Positions 44,441 to 53,112 of a stretch of DNA of 64,000 nt are shown piece after piece. The first letter of the stretch is position 1. Each line of letters starts with the position of its first letter. Location of the stretch: NCBI GenBank assembly GCA_903873805.1, contig CAIQQB010000018.1:1-64000 (forward strand). The letters run 5' to 3'. The stretch comes from an uncultured Opitutia bacterium (GTDB taxonomy: Bacteria > Verrucomicrobiota > Verrucomicrobiia > Opitutales > Opitutaceae). A program made the position numbers and the translations under genes. The notes below the pieces were generated by a model that saw only the letters and a program-made list of their open reading frames with translations, did not search any database and was not told where the DNA came from.

Positions 44441-46075
44441 TCAGGGCTTGGGCGGCACGACCGCCGCCGCCGAGCGGAAGAGGGCCTGGCCTGCGGCCGT
44501 GGCGCCGACGGCGTCCAAGTGGGCGTCGGCCAGCCCGGGCAGGCTCCGGGCCGTGAGATCGTGCACCCCCCACGCCATCACCAGCGGGGCGCCGGCGGTC
44601 CGCTGGCCCAAAATGTCGTCAAGCGTCACCCCGGCCACATCATCCAGGATCACCGGCGGGCGCTGCTCGGCGTTGACAAAACCGACCTCCACGTGGCGCG
44701 CGGTCAGCCCGGTCACATGCCGGGCAAACAATCCGTAGGATGGCAGGAGGCCGAAGCTGCCGGGCTCCGGGTAGAAATTGGGTTCGTCCTCCGGCGGGTT
44801 GTTGTCCGCCTGCGCCGCCGTGCCGCCGCCTTGGAAAGAGACCCGGATGTCGGTCAGCCGCAAATCCTCGATCGGGTGTCCGGCCGTGCCGGCGATCAGC
44901 ATGGCTGACCGGCCGCTAACGTCGGACGCGACGAGGCCGCTGATGCTGACCCGGCGGATGACTCCGATCGGAGTCCCCGCTGGTCCGCGCATCCGGTGGC
45001 CGAGGCGGACGAAGACCGGGGCGTTGGCGATGTGGCGCATCGCGAGATTGGAGATGGTGACGTCCTCGATGATCCCGCCGTCGACCGCCTCCAGGGCAAG
45101 CCCATTGCAGTGGTCGAACACGCAGTTGGAAATCGTGATGTTCCGGAAGCCGCCGTTGGACTCGGTGCCGAACTTGATCCGGCCGGTGCCGCCAAGTCCG
45201 TTGGCCCGGTAGGTGCCGTCGAGGAAGGTGCCCATGATATAGCCGCTGACCTGGCAGTTGGTGATCGTCACGTTTTCGGTCGGACGGGCGAAGCCGAGGG
45301 CGAACGTGCTCTTGAGGCAGATGCCGTCGTCCTGCGGCGAGTTGACGCTGCAATTGGACACATGGACGTTGCGGCAACAGTCGATATCAAAGCCGTCGCG
45401 GTTGGTGTCCACGCGGAGGCCATCGATCGTGAGGTTGTCCACGCCGGTCGCGAGCAGCGAAAACCAGCCCGCCTGCAGGAGGGTGAAGTCCTTCAGGGTG
45501 ACATTGCGGCAGAGTTTGAGGGCGATGGCCTTGTTGCCCTGGCCCGGCCGGTTGCCGCCGTTGCGGAGGAGGCCGAGCCCGTAGATGCGGCCCGGGCCGA
45601 GGATGGAGACGTTCTCGACGTTTTCGCCCCAGATGAGGCTGTTGTGAAAATGGCTGTGCCCGTAGTCTTGGTAAACGTTGTCCTGGCCGTTGAGGAGGTT
45701 GGGCTCGGCCGGATCGTAGCCGGGCTCGCCCGCGGCGGGTTGGGCCGCCGCTAGAATGGTGGCACCTGCATCCAGATAGAGCGCAAGGTTGCTGCGCAGC
45801 CGGATGGAATAGGAAAGATAGCTGCCGGCCGGAAACCGCACCGTGCCGCCGCCGGCAGCCGACGCGGCGGCGATCGCACGGTTGATCGCATCGGTATCCA
45901 GTGTCGTGCCGTCGCCTTTCGCGCCGAAAGTCCGGACGTCGAACACCAGCGGCGCCAGCGCAACCGGGGGCGGGGCTCCGCTCCCGGCGGGAACTTCCAC
46001 GGCACGCCCCACCAAGGGAGTCAGCGCGAGGAGGAGGATCGCAAGCAGGGCAGGACGGATTCGGGGTGAAGTCAT
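44441..46075 (-). CDS. polygalacturonase, GH28 (secreted)
   Basis: 544 residues; signal peptide PALLAILLLALTPLVGRA. The pectate-lyase-3/GH28 N terminus is DVRTFGAKGDGTTLDTDAIN. Active-site landmarks: NRDGFDIDCCRNV (usual NTDG region), NSPQDDGICLKS (paired aspartates), and GGTGRIKFGTESNGGFRNIT (RIK motif). The NTD to NRD change leaves the aspartate. It would hydrolyse homogalacturonan once pectinesterase has removed methyl groups. Transcribed alone between tetR and mutS. ATG 46075. Confidence 0.9.
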   Translation of the reverse strand: MTSPRIRPALLAILLLALTPLVGRAVEVPAGSGAPPPVALAPLVFDVRTFGAKGDGTTLDTDAINRAIAAASAAGGGTVRFPAGSYLSYSIRLRSNLALYLDAGATILAAAQPAAGEPGYDPAEPNLLNGQDNVYQDYGHSHFHNSLIWGENVENVSILGPGRIYGLGLLRNGGNRPGQGNKAIALKLCRNVTLKDFTLLQAGWFSLLATGVDNLTIDGLRVDTNRDGFDIDCCRNVHVSNCSVNSPQDDGICLKSTFALGFARPTENVTITNCQVSGYIMGTFLDGTYRANGLGGTGRIKFGTESNGGFRNITISNCVFDHCNGLALEAVDGGIIEDVTISNLAMRHIANAPVFVRLGHRMRGPAGTPIGVIRRVSISGLVASDVSGRSAMLIAGTAGHPIEDLRLTDIRVSFQGGGTAAQADNNPPEDEPNFYPEPGSFGLLPSYGLFARHVTGLTARHVEVGFVNAEQRPPVILDDVAGVTLDDILGQRTAGAPLVMAWGVHDLTARSLPGLADAHLDAVGATAAGQALFRSAAAVVPPKP

Positions 46076-46272
46076 GGGGCAAAAACCTGTCGGGCCGGAA
46101 TGACAGAACAGGCCAGCGGAGCCAATCGCTTCACCCCCGCCCCGTCAACCGTCCGCCGGCCATCCATCCGGCAGTGAGGCCGTCTCACTGCTGCCCGCCC
46201 GAGTCCCGAGGGGACGGTTAAACCACTGGGACACCGCGAAGGCCGTGATCGACACGGCTTCAACTTTTAAAA

Positions 46273-46304
46273 ATTCTCCGTGCTCTCCGTGCCTCCGTGG
46301 TTCA
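46273..46304. repeat. CTCCGTG tandem repeat upstream of mutS
   Basis: TCTCCGTG, CTCTCCGTG, CCTCCGTGG in tandem directly before the mutS start. Similar short arrays are seen elsewhere in this window with other unit sequences. Confidence 0.55.
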
Positions 46305-46315
46305 ACCATTGTCCC

Positions 46316-48940
46316 ATGTCTGACGCCAAGCCCACCCCCATGATGCAGCAGTATTTCGAGGTGAAACGCGGCCTGCCGCGCGACACCGTGCTGCTTTTCC
46401 GGCTGGGCGACTTCTACGAGATGTTCTTCGACGACGCCGTTGTCGCCTCGCGCATCTGCGGCCTCACGCTGACCAAGCGCCAGGACCACCCGATGGCGGG
46501 CATTCCGTTTCACGCCGCCGACAACTACGTCGGCAAGCTGCTGGCGGCCGGCAAGAAGGTCGCCATCTGCGACCAGCAGGAACCCGCGACCCCCGGCAAG
46601 CTCGTCCGCCGCCAGCTCACCCGCATCCTCTCGCCCGGCACCACGCTCGCCGCCAGCCAGCTGGACGCGCAACGAAACCACTACCTCGCCGCCCTCGCCT
46701 TCGACAAGGCTGGCCTGCACGCCGCCTGGCTCGACCTGTCCACCGGCGAATTCAAGGTCGCGACCGACGCCTCCCCCGCCAGCCTGCTGCCCGTCCTCAC
46801 CGCCCTCAACCCGGCCGAGCTCATCCTCACCGAGGGCGAACTCGAGCGCTGGCAGGCCGCCCCACACGAGGACACCGCCCGCCACGCCCTCCATGCGTTT
46901 TGCGCCGACCGGCTCATCACCGAAGTCCCCGGCTACCAGTTCGACCCCGCCTCCGGCGCCCGCAGCGTCATGAGCACGCTCGGCGTCCTCAACCTCCAGG
47001 GCTTCGGTCTCACCCACGATCATCCCGGTCTGGGCCCCGCCGGCGCCCTCGTCACCTACGCGACCGACAACCTCTGCGCCAAACCCGAAAATCTCCGCGC
47101 CCTCCGCGAATACCGCAGCGCCCGCACGCTGCTGCTCGATCCCGCCACCCTGCGCAACCTCGAGATTTTCGAATCCACCCGCGGCACCCGCGAGGGCTCC
47201 CTGCTCGCCGCCATCAACCGCACCGTCACCGCCACCGGCGCGCGGCTCCTCGAACGCTGGCTTGCCGCCCCCACCCTCGACCTGACCGAGATCCGCCGCC
47301 GCTCGGCGCTCGTCGGCGAGCTCCTTGCCCGGCCCGACCGCCTGGCCGACCTGCGCGACGCGCTCGCCGGGGTCCGCGACATCCCCCGCATTCTCGGCCG
47401 CCTCCAGAACCGCCTGCGCAACCCACGCGAGCTCGGCGGCGTCCGCGACACCCTCTCCCAGCTCCCCGCGCTCCGCGCCACCCTCGCCGCCTTCGGGGGC
47501 GAATCGCCGATTTCAAATCTCAAACCGGAAAGCGCAGAGCCCAATCCCCGTTCACCGCATTCGAACTCTCAAATCTCAGATCTCAAATCTCAGATTCAGG
47601 AGCTGCCGACGTTGCGGGATCTCCTGGCCTCCGCCCTCGCCCCCGAACTGCCCAATGATCTCGCCGAGGGGAACTTCATCCGCGCCGGCCACGACGCCGA
47701 GCTCGACCGCCTCCGCGCCCTCACGTCCGACAACCGCACCTGGCTCTCCGACCTGGAGAAACAGGAACAGGAACGCACCGGCATCCGCAGCCTCAAGGTC
47801 AGGTTCACCAATAATTTTGGCTACTATATCGAGGTCACGAAGGCCAACCTGCACCTCGTTCCGGCCGACTACATCCGCCGCCAGACCACCGTCGGGGGCG
47901 AGCGCTATGTCACCGAGGACCTGCGCAAAAAGGAAAAGGAGATCTTTCACGCCGAGGAAAACGCCCTCGCCCGCGAGCAGACCCTCTTCGCTTCGCTGGT
48001 CGCCGCCGTGCTCGACGAATCCGTCGCCCTCACCCAGACCGCCGACACCCTCGCCGAGCTCGACGTCCTCGCCGGCTGGGCCGTCCTTGCCCGCGAATGG
48101 GACTACTGCCAACCCGTGCTTGACGAAGGCGACACGCTCGAGATCACCGACGGCCGCCACCCGGTCGTCGAGCAGGTCCTCCGGCATCCCGCCGCGACCG
48201 CGACCCAGGGCGCCCACGGCTTCGTGCCCAACGACACCGTTCTCACCTGCGCCGACGCCCAGATCGCCCTGCTCACCGGACCCAACATGGCCGGCAAATC
48301 CACCTACATCCGCCAGGTCGCGCTCATCACCCTCCTCGCTCAGGTCGGCTGCTGGACGCCCGCCCGCGCCTGCCGCGTCGGACTGGTGGACCGCATTTTC
48401 TCCCGCGTCGGCGCCAACGACGACCTCGCCCGCGGCAACTCCACGTTCATGGTCGAGATGAACGAGACCGCCAACATCCTCAACAACGCCACCGGCCGCT
48501 CGCTCATCATCCTCGACGAAATCGGCCGCGGCACCTCGACCTACGACGGCCTCGCCATCGCCTGGGCGGTCGTCGAGCACCTGCACCGCGACCCCGACCG
48601 GGGCCCGCGCACGCTCTTCGCCACCCACTATCAGGAGCTCACGCAGCTGGACAAACACCTCCCGCGCCTCCGCAACTTTTCCGTCGCGGTGAAGGAATGG
48701 AACGACGAGATCGTCTTCGTCCGCCGCGTCGTCCCCGGCGCGGCCGACCGTAGCTACGGCATCCAGGTGGCCCGGCTCGCCGGCCTGCCCCTGAGCGTGA
48801 TCGACCGCGCCAAGGTGATTCTGGCGAAGCTGGAAAGCGACGACACTGCCGTCGACCTCCCCGCCGTCGCCCCGCAGGCGAAGCCGAAGAAAAAGATCAT
48901 GGTCAGAGACGCCGACGATTCGCAGCTCAACCTGCTCTGA
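46316..48940 (+). CDS. mutS: DNA mismatch repair protein MutS
   Basis: 874 residues. Mismatch-binding domain with the Phe-x-Glu motif in LGDFYEMFFDD near residue 40; connector; lever and clamp domains; ATPase with Walker A TGPNMAGKSTYIRQ near residue 660, ARGNSTFMVEMNETANIL, Walker B LIILDEIGRGTSTYDG and TLFATHYQELTQL. I chose ATG 46316 (MSDAKPTPMMQQYFEVKRGL) over the upstream ATG 46280, which lies in a repeat. Between GVRDTLSQLPALRATLAAF and ELPTLRDLLASAL, residues about 397-428 are a hydrophilic insertion (SNLKPESAEPNPRSPHSNSQ, ISDLKSQI) encoded by 7-bp repeats; E. coli MutS has only a short linker there. Confidence 0.96.
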   Translation: MSDAKPTPMMQQYFEVKRGLPRDTVLLFRLGDFYEMFFDDAVVASRICGLTLTKRQDHPMAGIPFHAADNYVGKLLAAGKKVAICDQQEPATPGKLVRRQLTRILSPGTTLAASQLDAQRNHYLAALAFDKAGLHAAWLDLSTGEFKVATDASPASLLPVLTALNPAELILTEGELERWQAAPHEDTARHALHAFCADRLITEVPGYQFDPASGARSVMSTLGVLNLQGFGLTHDHPGLGPAGALVTYATDNLCAKPENLRALREYRSARTLLLDPATLRNLEIFESTRGTREGSLLAAINRTVTATGARLLERWLAAPTLDLTEIRRRSALVGELLARPDRLADLRDALAGVRDIPRILGRLQNRLRNPRELGGVRDTLSQLPALRATLAAFGGESPISNLKPESAEPNPRSPHSNSQISDLKSQIQELPTLRDLLASALAPELPNDLAEGNFIRAGHDAELDRLRALTSDNRTWLSDLEKQEQERTGIRSLKVRFTNNFGYYIEVTKANLHLVPADYIRRQTTVGGERYVTEDLRKKEKEIFHAEENALAREQTLFASLVAAVLDESVALTQTADTLAELDVLAGWAVLAREWDYCQPVLDEGDTLEITDGRHPVVEQVLRHPAATATQGAHGFVPNDTVLTCADAQIALLTGPNMAGKSTYIRQVALITLLAQVGCWTPARACRVGLVDRIFSRVGANDDLARGNSTFMVEMNETANILNNATGRSLIILDEIGRGTSTYDGLAIAWAVVEHLHRDPDRGPRTLFATHYQELTQLDKHLPRLRNFSVAVKEWNDEIVFVRRVVPGAADRSYGIQVARLAGLPLSVIDRAKVILAKLESDDTAVDLPAVAPQAKPKKKIMVRDADDSQLNLL
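47511..47594. repeat. 7-bp repeat block inside mutS
   Basis: TTTCAAA, TCTCAAA at 47511-47524, and TCTCAAA, TCTCAGA, TCTCAAA, TCTCAGA at 47567-47594, with a 42-bp segment between. It contributes an in-frame peptide to the lever region of MutS. Confidence 0.8.
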
Positions 48941-49026
48941 TTTTATCCCGATTTCACGGGGACTTCGCACGGACTTCATATCGGCGGGGCAGGATGGCGG
49001 TGCCGTCTGGTCAACCCTCGCGCCCC

Positions 49027-49977
49027 ATGAACCTCATTGTACCCCCGCTCACCATCGTTATCTGCTGCCTCTTCTGGCTTTCCCTTGTGACGCTGCCTTT
49101 GGCGTTGCCCCTGGTGATTTGGTGGCGGTCTTGGCCGAAGTGGATTCTCTCCCTGATTTTGACCAACGGCTTGCTGCTCCCGATCATTGCCTTTCTCGGC
49201 AGCTGCCTGCTCGGCCCGGATTGGAAGGGCGACTGCCCGAATGGCTGGATCGACTGCCTGACGGTGGGCAAGCTGGCCCTGCTGCCTTTGGTGCTGTGGG
49301 CCAGCGCCGCTTGGTATGCGGTCGAGATCCATCGCGTCACCGCCGAAACCCGCACGCGACCATGGATTGTGCTGGGATTCCTTCATGGCGCCGCGGTCAG
49401 TCTCGCGTGCTGCTGGTACCTGCTCGTCCGCTGGCAGGAGGCAGGCTTCGCGCCGGACGGCCTGAGGCTCGACCCGCGCAGCCTGGCCGTCCTGAGCGCA
49501 CTCTTGCTGCCGTTTTATGTCGCCGCCGGATACGCCATCCGGACGGGGCAACTGGTTCGGGTCGCCAAACTCAAACCCTCCACCTGTCTGAAAAGCCTGC
49601 TGATCGCCTTGCCCTGCTGGATCGCCAGTGTGATCTGGGCGAAACACATCTTCGCCGCGTTGCCCGACAAGTCGCCCGATTGTTTCGTCGTCACGGCGGC
49701 ATCGCGCGGACACCCAACGTTCGTCGGCCCGTTCACGGAAATCACGCACCGCGGACGCCGCCGGCGGGCCAACCGGCAGCTCGTCACCTTCTGGCAATTC
49801 GAGGAACGTTGGCAGCGGCGGGCGCCGGCCAGCCACGCGGCTTTCCGCCGCTGCTACAATCGCGTCGGACCGATGCTCGCCCGCCACCTCACCCACCGCT
49901 GGCTGGCCGACCTCGCCTGGCTCGCGCTCAAGCCCGCCGAACTGCTCGCCCGTCTCGCCACGCGGAACGCCGGCTGA
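49027..49977 (+). CDS. multi-pass membrane protein with CFI-box-like C terminus
   Basis: 316 residues from ATG 49027. Five or so hydrophobic helices occupy residues 1-210 (LIVPPLTIVICCLFWLSLVT, WILSLILTNGLLLPIIAFLG, ALLPLVLWASAAWYAVEI, WIVLGFLHGAAVSLACCWYL, LLIALPCWIASVIW). The soluble tail begins DKSPDCFVVTAASRGHPTF and ends in FWQFEERWQRRAPASHAAFR, RCYNRVGPMLARHL. This resembles the CFI-box C-terminal domain (CFIATAA, then RRFRDxxL, then YYRxGPxxA) found at the end of varied bacterial proteins, here with CFVVTAA. Function unknown. Confidence 0.65.
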   Translation: MNLIVPPLTIVICCLFWLSLVTLPLALPLVIWWRSWPKWILSLILTNGLLLPIIAFLGSCLLGPDWKGDCPNGWIDCLTVGKLALLPLVLWASAAWYAVEIHRVTAETRTRPWIVLGFLHGAAVSLACCWYLLVRWQEAGFAPDGLRLDPRSLAVLSALLLPFYVAAGYAIRTGQLVRVAKLKPSTCLKSLLIALPCWIASVIWAKHIFAALPDKSPDCFVVTAASRGHPTFVGPFTEITHRGRRRRANRQLVTFWQFEERWQRRAPASHAAFRRCYNRVGPMLARHLTHRWLADLAWLALKPAELLARLATRNAG

Positions 49978-50032
49978 GTACTCGCATTGCCAAAAGATGG
50001 AGCGAGATGTCGCCCCCGACCCAGATCCGGAC

Positions 50033-50875
50033 TCAACCCTTCCGGCGCGACCAGACCAGCAGAAGAACACCACCCGCGGCGAGCAGGGGCAGGATGCCGG
50101 GCTCCGGCACGGCCTGGAACTGCCCTCCCTCGACCAGCCAGGCCGCCGAATTCAGCGCCAGAATGCCGTTGGAATTGATGGAGGGTGAAAACGGATTCAC
50201 GCCGTAGCTGGAGATCATGTCCACATCGCTGAAGACCAGCAGCGCTCCCGCCCCGAGGGCGAAGGTGCCGCGGGGCCAGTACACGATGGTCACCTGCCCC
50301 GAAGTGTTTCTGCCGGCAACAATGCCGCCCAGCGCGACGATGGTCGCCTCGTCAAACTGCGCAAAGTTACCGTACGTGCCGGTGTTGGTCGCCGTGCCAA
50401 ACGGGCCGTTGAAGAACGGCGCGTAGCCGTTGGAAACCGTGCCGTCGGCCGGTGACTGGACAAGGCCCAGCGCGGCGCCGATGGCGTTGTGCGAGGTGTC
50501 GTCCTCCAGCAGCCAGAGGTCCATGCCGCTCCGGAAGGCGCTGACGACGGCGGACACGTTGGGCGTGCTCTGGGCGTTGTCCCACCAGGCCGACATGAAA
50601 CCGTTCAGCCCCGTGAGATTGTCCGGTGCGGCGGCGGACAGATCGGTGATGGAGATGGTCGTGCCGACGGTGCCGCCCGACCCGAAGTTGGCGGGGTTGG
50701 TGATCGCCGCGCGAAAGCCGCTCAAGTAGGCGGACGAAAGCGACCAGGCCTCATTGTCCAGGGTGGCGTCGGGACTGCCGAGCACGTAGGTCTGCGCCCG
50801 AGCGACCGGGGACGCGAACGCCACAGCCCCGATGAGGCCGAGCAGCTTAAGACCAGAGGGCACGGTAAGTTTCAC
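50033..50875 (-). CDS. PEP-CTERM sorting-signal protein
   Basis: About 280 residues from GTG 50875 (alternative GTG 50863). Signal peptide (LKLLGLIGAVAFASPVARAQ), a secreted domain of unknown fold, and the C-terminal tripartite sorting signal AVPEPGILPLLAAGGVLLLV followed by WSRRKG: VPEP motif, hydrophobic helix, basic end. Exosortase cleaves such tails and the protein is released or anchored at the envelope, usually together with exopolysaccharide. The exosortase at 60.6-62.3 kb is a candidate processing enzyme. No catalytic motif is recognised in the body. Confidence 0.85.
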   Translation of the reverse strand: MKLTVPSGLKLLGLIGAVAFASPVARAQTYVLGSPDATLDNEAWSLSSAYLSGFRAAITNPANFGSGGTVGTTISITDLSAAAPDNLTGLNGFMSAWWDNAQSTPNVSAVVSAFRSGMDLWLLEDDTSHNAIGAALGLVQSPADGTVSNGYAPFFNGPFGTATNTGTYGNFAQFDEATIVALGGIVAGRNTSGQVTIVYWPRGTFALGAGALLVFSDVDMISSYGVNPFSPSINSNGILALNSAAWLVEGGQFQAVPEPGILPLLAAGGVLLLVWSRRKG

Positions 50876-51053
50876 AGCGGGAGGATGGCCGGCCAGACTG
50901 GCGACCACCGCCTGCCATGCAAGCACCCTTCGCGCCAATTGCGGCTGCGGCAGGAGCGATTGACCGGCCGGTCGCGAAGCTGCGGCCGGCCACCCTTTCA
51001 CCATCCCTTGGAGGGCCAGACCCTTAACCGAGGAGCCGGCCCCGGGTCGCGCA

Positions 51054-52979
51054 TCAGGGCGACGGTAGCGCCTTTGCGACGGTGGCCTGGAGCGTTTTCA
51101 GCCGGGCCACCAGATCGGCCGCCGTCGCCTTTGCGGCGGTCGTCTCGCCACCACGGGCGCCGACGTTCTCGACCCGCTGAATGGTGGCATCGAGGGCCGT
51201 ATGCAGCGCGAGAATCTGTGCCGGTGTCGGATTCGCGCCCAGCGCGGTAGCCGCACTGGCCAGCCGGTTCAGGTCGGTCCGGACCACCGGGTGGGCGTTG
51301 ATATACGTGGTGGAGGAACTGCGGATTACCTGCACCTCGGCCAGGACCTCGGCGGAGACCGGACGGGACGGCTTTTCCGGTGCGGAAGCGGATGGGCCCT
51401 CGTCGTCACCGTAGGAAATCGTGCGGCCGTCGGGGGTCGTGACCTTCAGGGCCAGTCCCTGCCTGAATCTCAGGTGGGAGTAGTCCTCGCCGGTGACCGA
51501 TGGGATGCTATGGATATATTTCTCCTTTTCCGGTCCGACGAGCTGGGCGTAGGTGACGGTGTCGACCCCGTGCTCCAAATAATACTGGTCCGCCGCGGTC
51601 GATAGCATGCGGAGATTGTTGGTGATCGCCTTGTCCTGCGAGGAGGCGCGGACCTTCTCAAACGCCGGGATGGCCATCGCGGCCAGGATGCCAACGGTGA
51701 TGGGGTTATAGATCGAGATCATCGCGACTTCCTGTTTGAGCGAGCGGAAGGAATGAGAGCGGATGAGGATGCCATCCGGGAGGTTTGCGCTCACGGAGAC
51801 AACCGGATCCTTGAGGTCGGGCAGCTGGCGCGTGATCGCGCCCAACACCTGGGTGATCTCCGGAACGGCCTTGGGATTGAGGCTGGAAAGCTGCTTGAGC
51901 CGAGTGACAAACTGCGGACTGACGTAGCTGAGGCTGTTGCCCTCGGGGCCGACGGCCGCGAGCGCCTTCTGGAACGCGGGATCCTGATCCAGCCCCGCCT
52001 TGCGGTCGTGGCACTCGGTGAGAAACTCCTTGGTCGTCGCCAGGTAAAGGGTGCCGCCCTCGACGGCGAGCACCGGCCGCAGTCCCTCGACGGGCAGTTC
52101 GGTCTTGAGCGCATAGATCTTGAGCGTGCCGACGGTGGAGGATTCCAGCATCGGGAGCTTGTCGAGCGTGCCGGTGAGCGGAGCCCCGATGCCGTCAATG
52201 CGGATGAGCAGCGAGATTTGCGGCAGCACCAGCGGACTCTGCGGCGGGAAAGGCAGCGTGAAGGTGTTCTTGTCATCAAGCTTGCCGAGCACGACCAGCC
52301 GGCCCTTGAGACTGTCGATGATCTGCTGCCCGGTGATGCCGGCATCGCCGGCGGGAATCTTCAGAGCGGCCTCCATGGCGTTGACCGCGGTGGTGCCGCC
52401 GATCTGCGCCACGACCTCCTTCACGGCCGCGTAGATGACCGGAAGGTCAAACTCACCCTCGCTGTAAAAGTCGGCATCCGCCGGAGCGAGCTGGGGAAAT
52501 TTGAACGGGCCCGCCGTGCCGCCGAAACCGGCGAGAAAACCGTGGCGGCCGTCGGGAGTGTAGAGGAAAATGCGGTTGCGGAAGCCGCCCGCCGCGTCGG
52601 GCACGGAACTGAGGCCGAGGGCCTTCACATCGGTGAAGCCGAGCGTGGTGCCGATCTTGCCAAAGTCCTGCTGGAGAAAAACCCCCGCCGCCGGCGGCAG
52701 GTTCGGAATGCTGGTCAGGGTCGTGCGGAGACTGTTGGCGAGCTTGAGCACGTCGCCGTCGATGTCGACATAGCCGTACATCGTGCCGCCGAGCTCGAGC
52801 TGGCGGTTGACCGCGTCAAAATGCTTGCTCCGTTCGGCGGCCGACACGAGCGGGGCGGTGGCGGGGAACTTCGCGGTGGAGTCGGCGGCCGGGGGGGATT
52901 TTTCACAGGCGGCCAGCGCCAGCAGCAGCGCGGCGAGAACGGAACCGACGAGGGGCAGCAGCACGGTCTTGGTTTTCAT
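51054..52979 (-). CDS. lipoprotein with internal pseudopilin-like segment
   Basis: 641 residues from ATG 52979. Signal peptide with lipobox LLALAACEKSPP (cysteine near 25). Residues about 40-415 form a large periplasmic domain of unknown function (GGTMYGYVDIDGDVLKLANS; LKGRLVVLGKLDDKNTF). At residue 420 begins MISIYNPITVGILAAMAIPA, then FEKVRASSQDKAITNNLRML, STAADQYYLEHGVDTV and GRTISYGDDEG. This is the helix plus body of a pseudopilin, closely matching the gene at 34373-34741 but without the GFTLVE cleavage motif. A helical 100-residue tail follows. The internal hydrophobic helix could act as a second membrane anchor. Function unknown. Confidence 0.8.
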   Translation of the reverse strand: MKTKTVLLPLVGSVLAALLLALAACEKSPPAADSTAKFPATAPLVSAAERSKHFDAVNRQLELGGTMYGYVDIDGDVLKLANSLRTTLTSIPNLPPAAGVFLQQDFGKIGTTLGFTDVKALGLSSVPDAAGGFRNRIFLYTPDGRHGFLAGFGGTAGPFKFPQLAPADADFYSEGEFDLPVIYAAVKEVVAQIGGTTAVNAMEAALKIPAGDAGITGQQIIDSLKGRLVVLGKLDDKNTFTLPFPPQSPLVLPQISLLIRIDGIGAPLTGTLDKLPMLESSTVGTLKIYALKTELPVEGLRPVLAVEGGTLYLATTKEFLTECHDRKAGLDQDPAFQKALAAVGPEGNSLSYVSPQFVTRLKQLSSLNPKAVPEITQVLGAITRQLPDLKDPVVSVSANLPDGILIRSHSFRSLKQEVAMISIYNPITVGILAAMAIPAFEKVRASSQDKAITNNLRMLSTAADQYYLEHGVDTVTYAQLVGPEKEKYIHSIPSVTGEDYSHLRFRQGLALKVTTPDGRTISYGDDEGPSASAPEKPSRPVSAEVLAEVQVIRSSSTTYINAHPVVRTDLNRLASAATALGANPTPAQILALHTALDATIQRVENVGARGGETTAAKATAADLVARLKTLQATVAKALPSP

Positions 52980-53112
52980 ATGGCCCGCTTTATACTCCGG
53001 CCAGGGGGGGAACAAAAGCGGAAACCCATTACAAGGCGGGAGCCTGTTTCCACCGGCGGCATGGCGCCACGCGGCGTTTGACGGCCGGCCGGCGGGCCTG
53101 TGTGCTCGCGGC

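Noticed and set aside
52783-53112. 110-residue N-terminal extension of the WecG/TagA protein
   Set aside because: Family members begin at MSGPPRYNVLGVGV; the extension is antisense to the lipoprotein gene.
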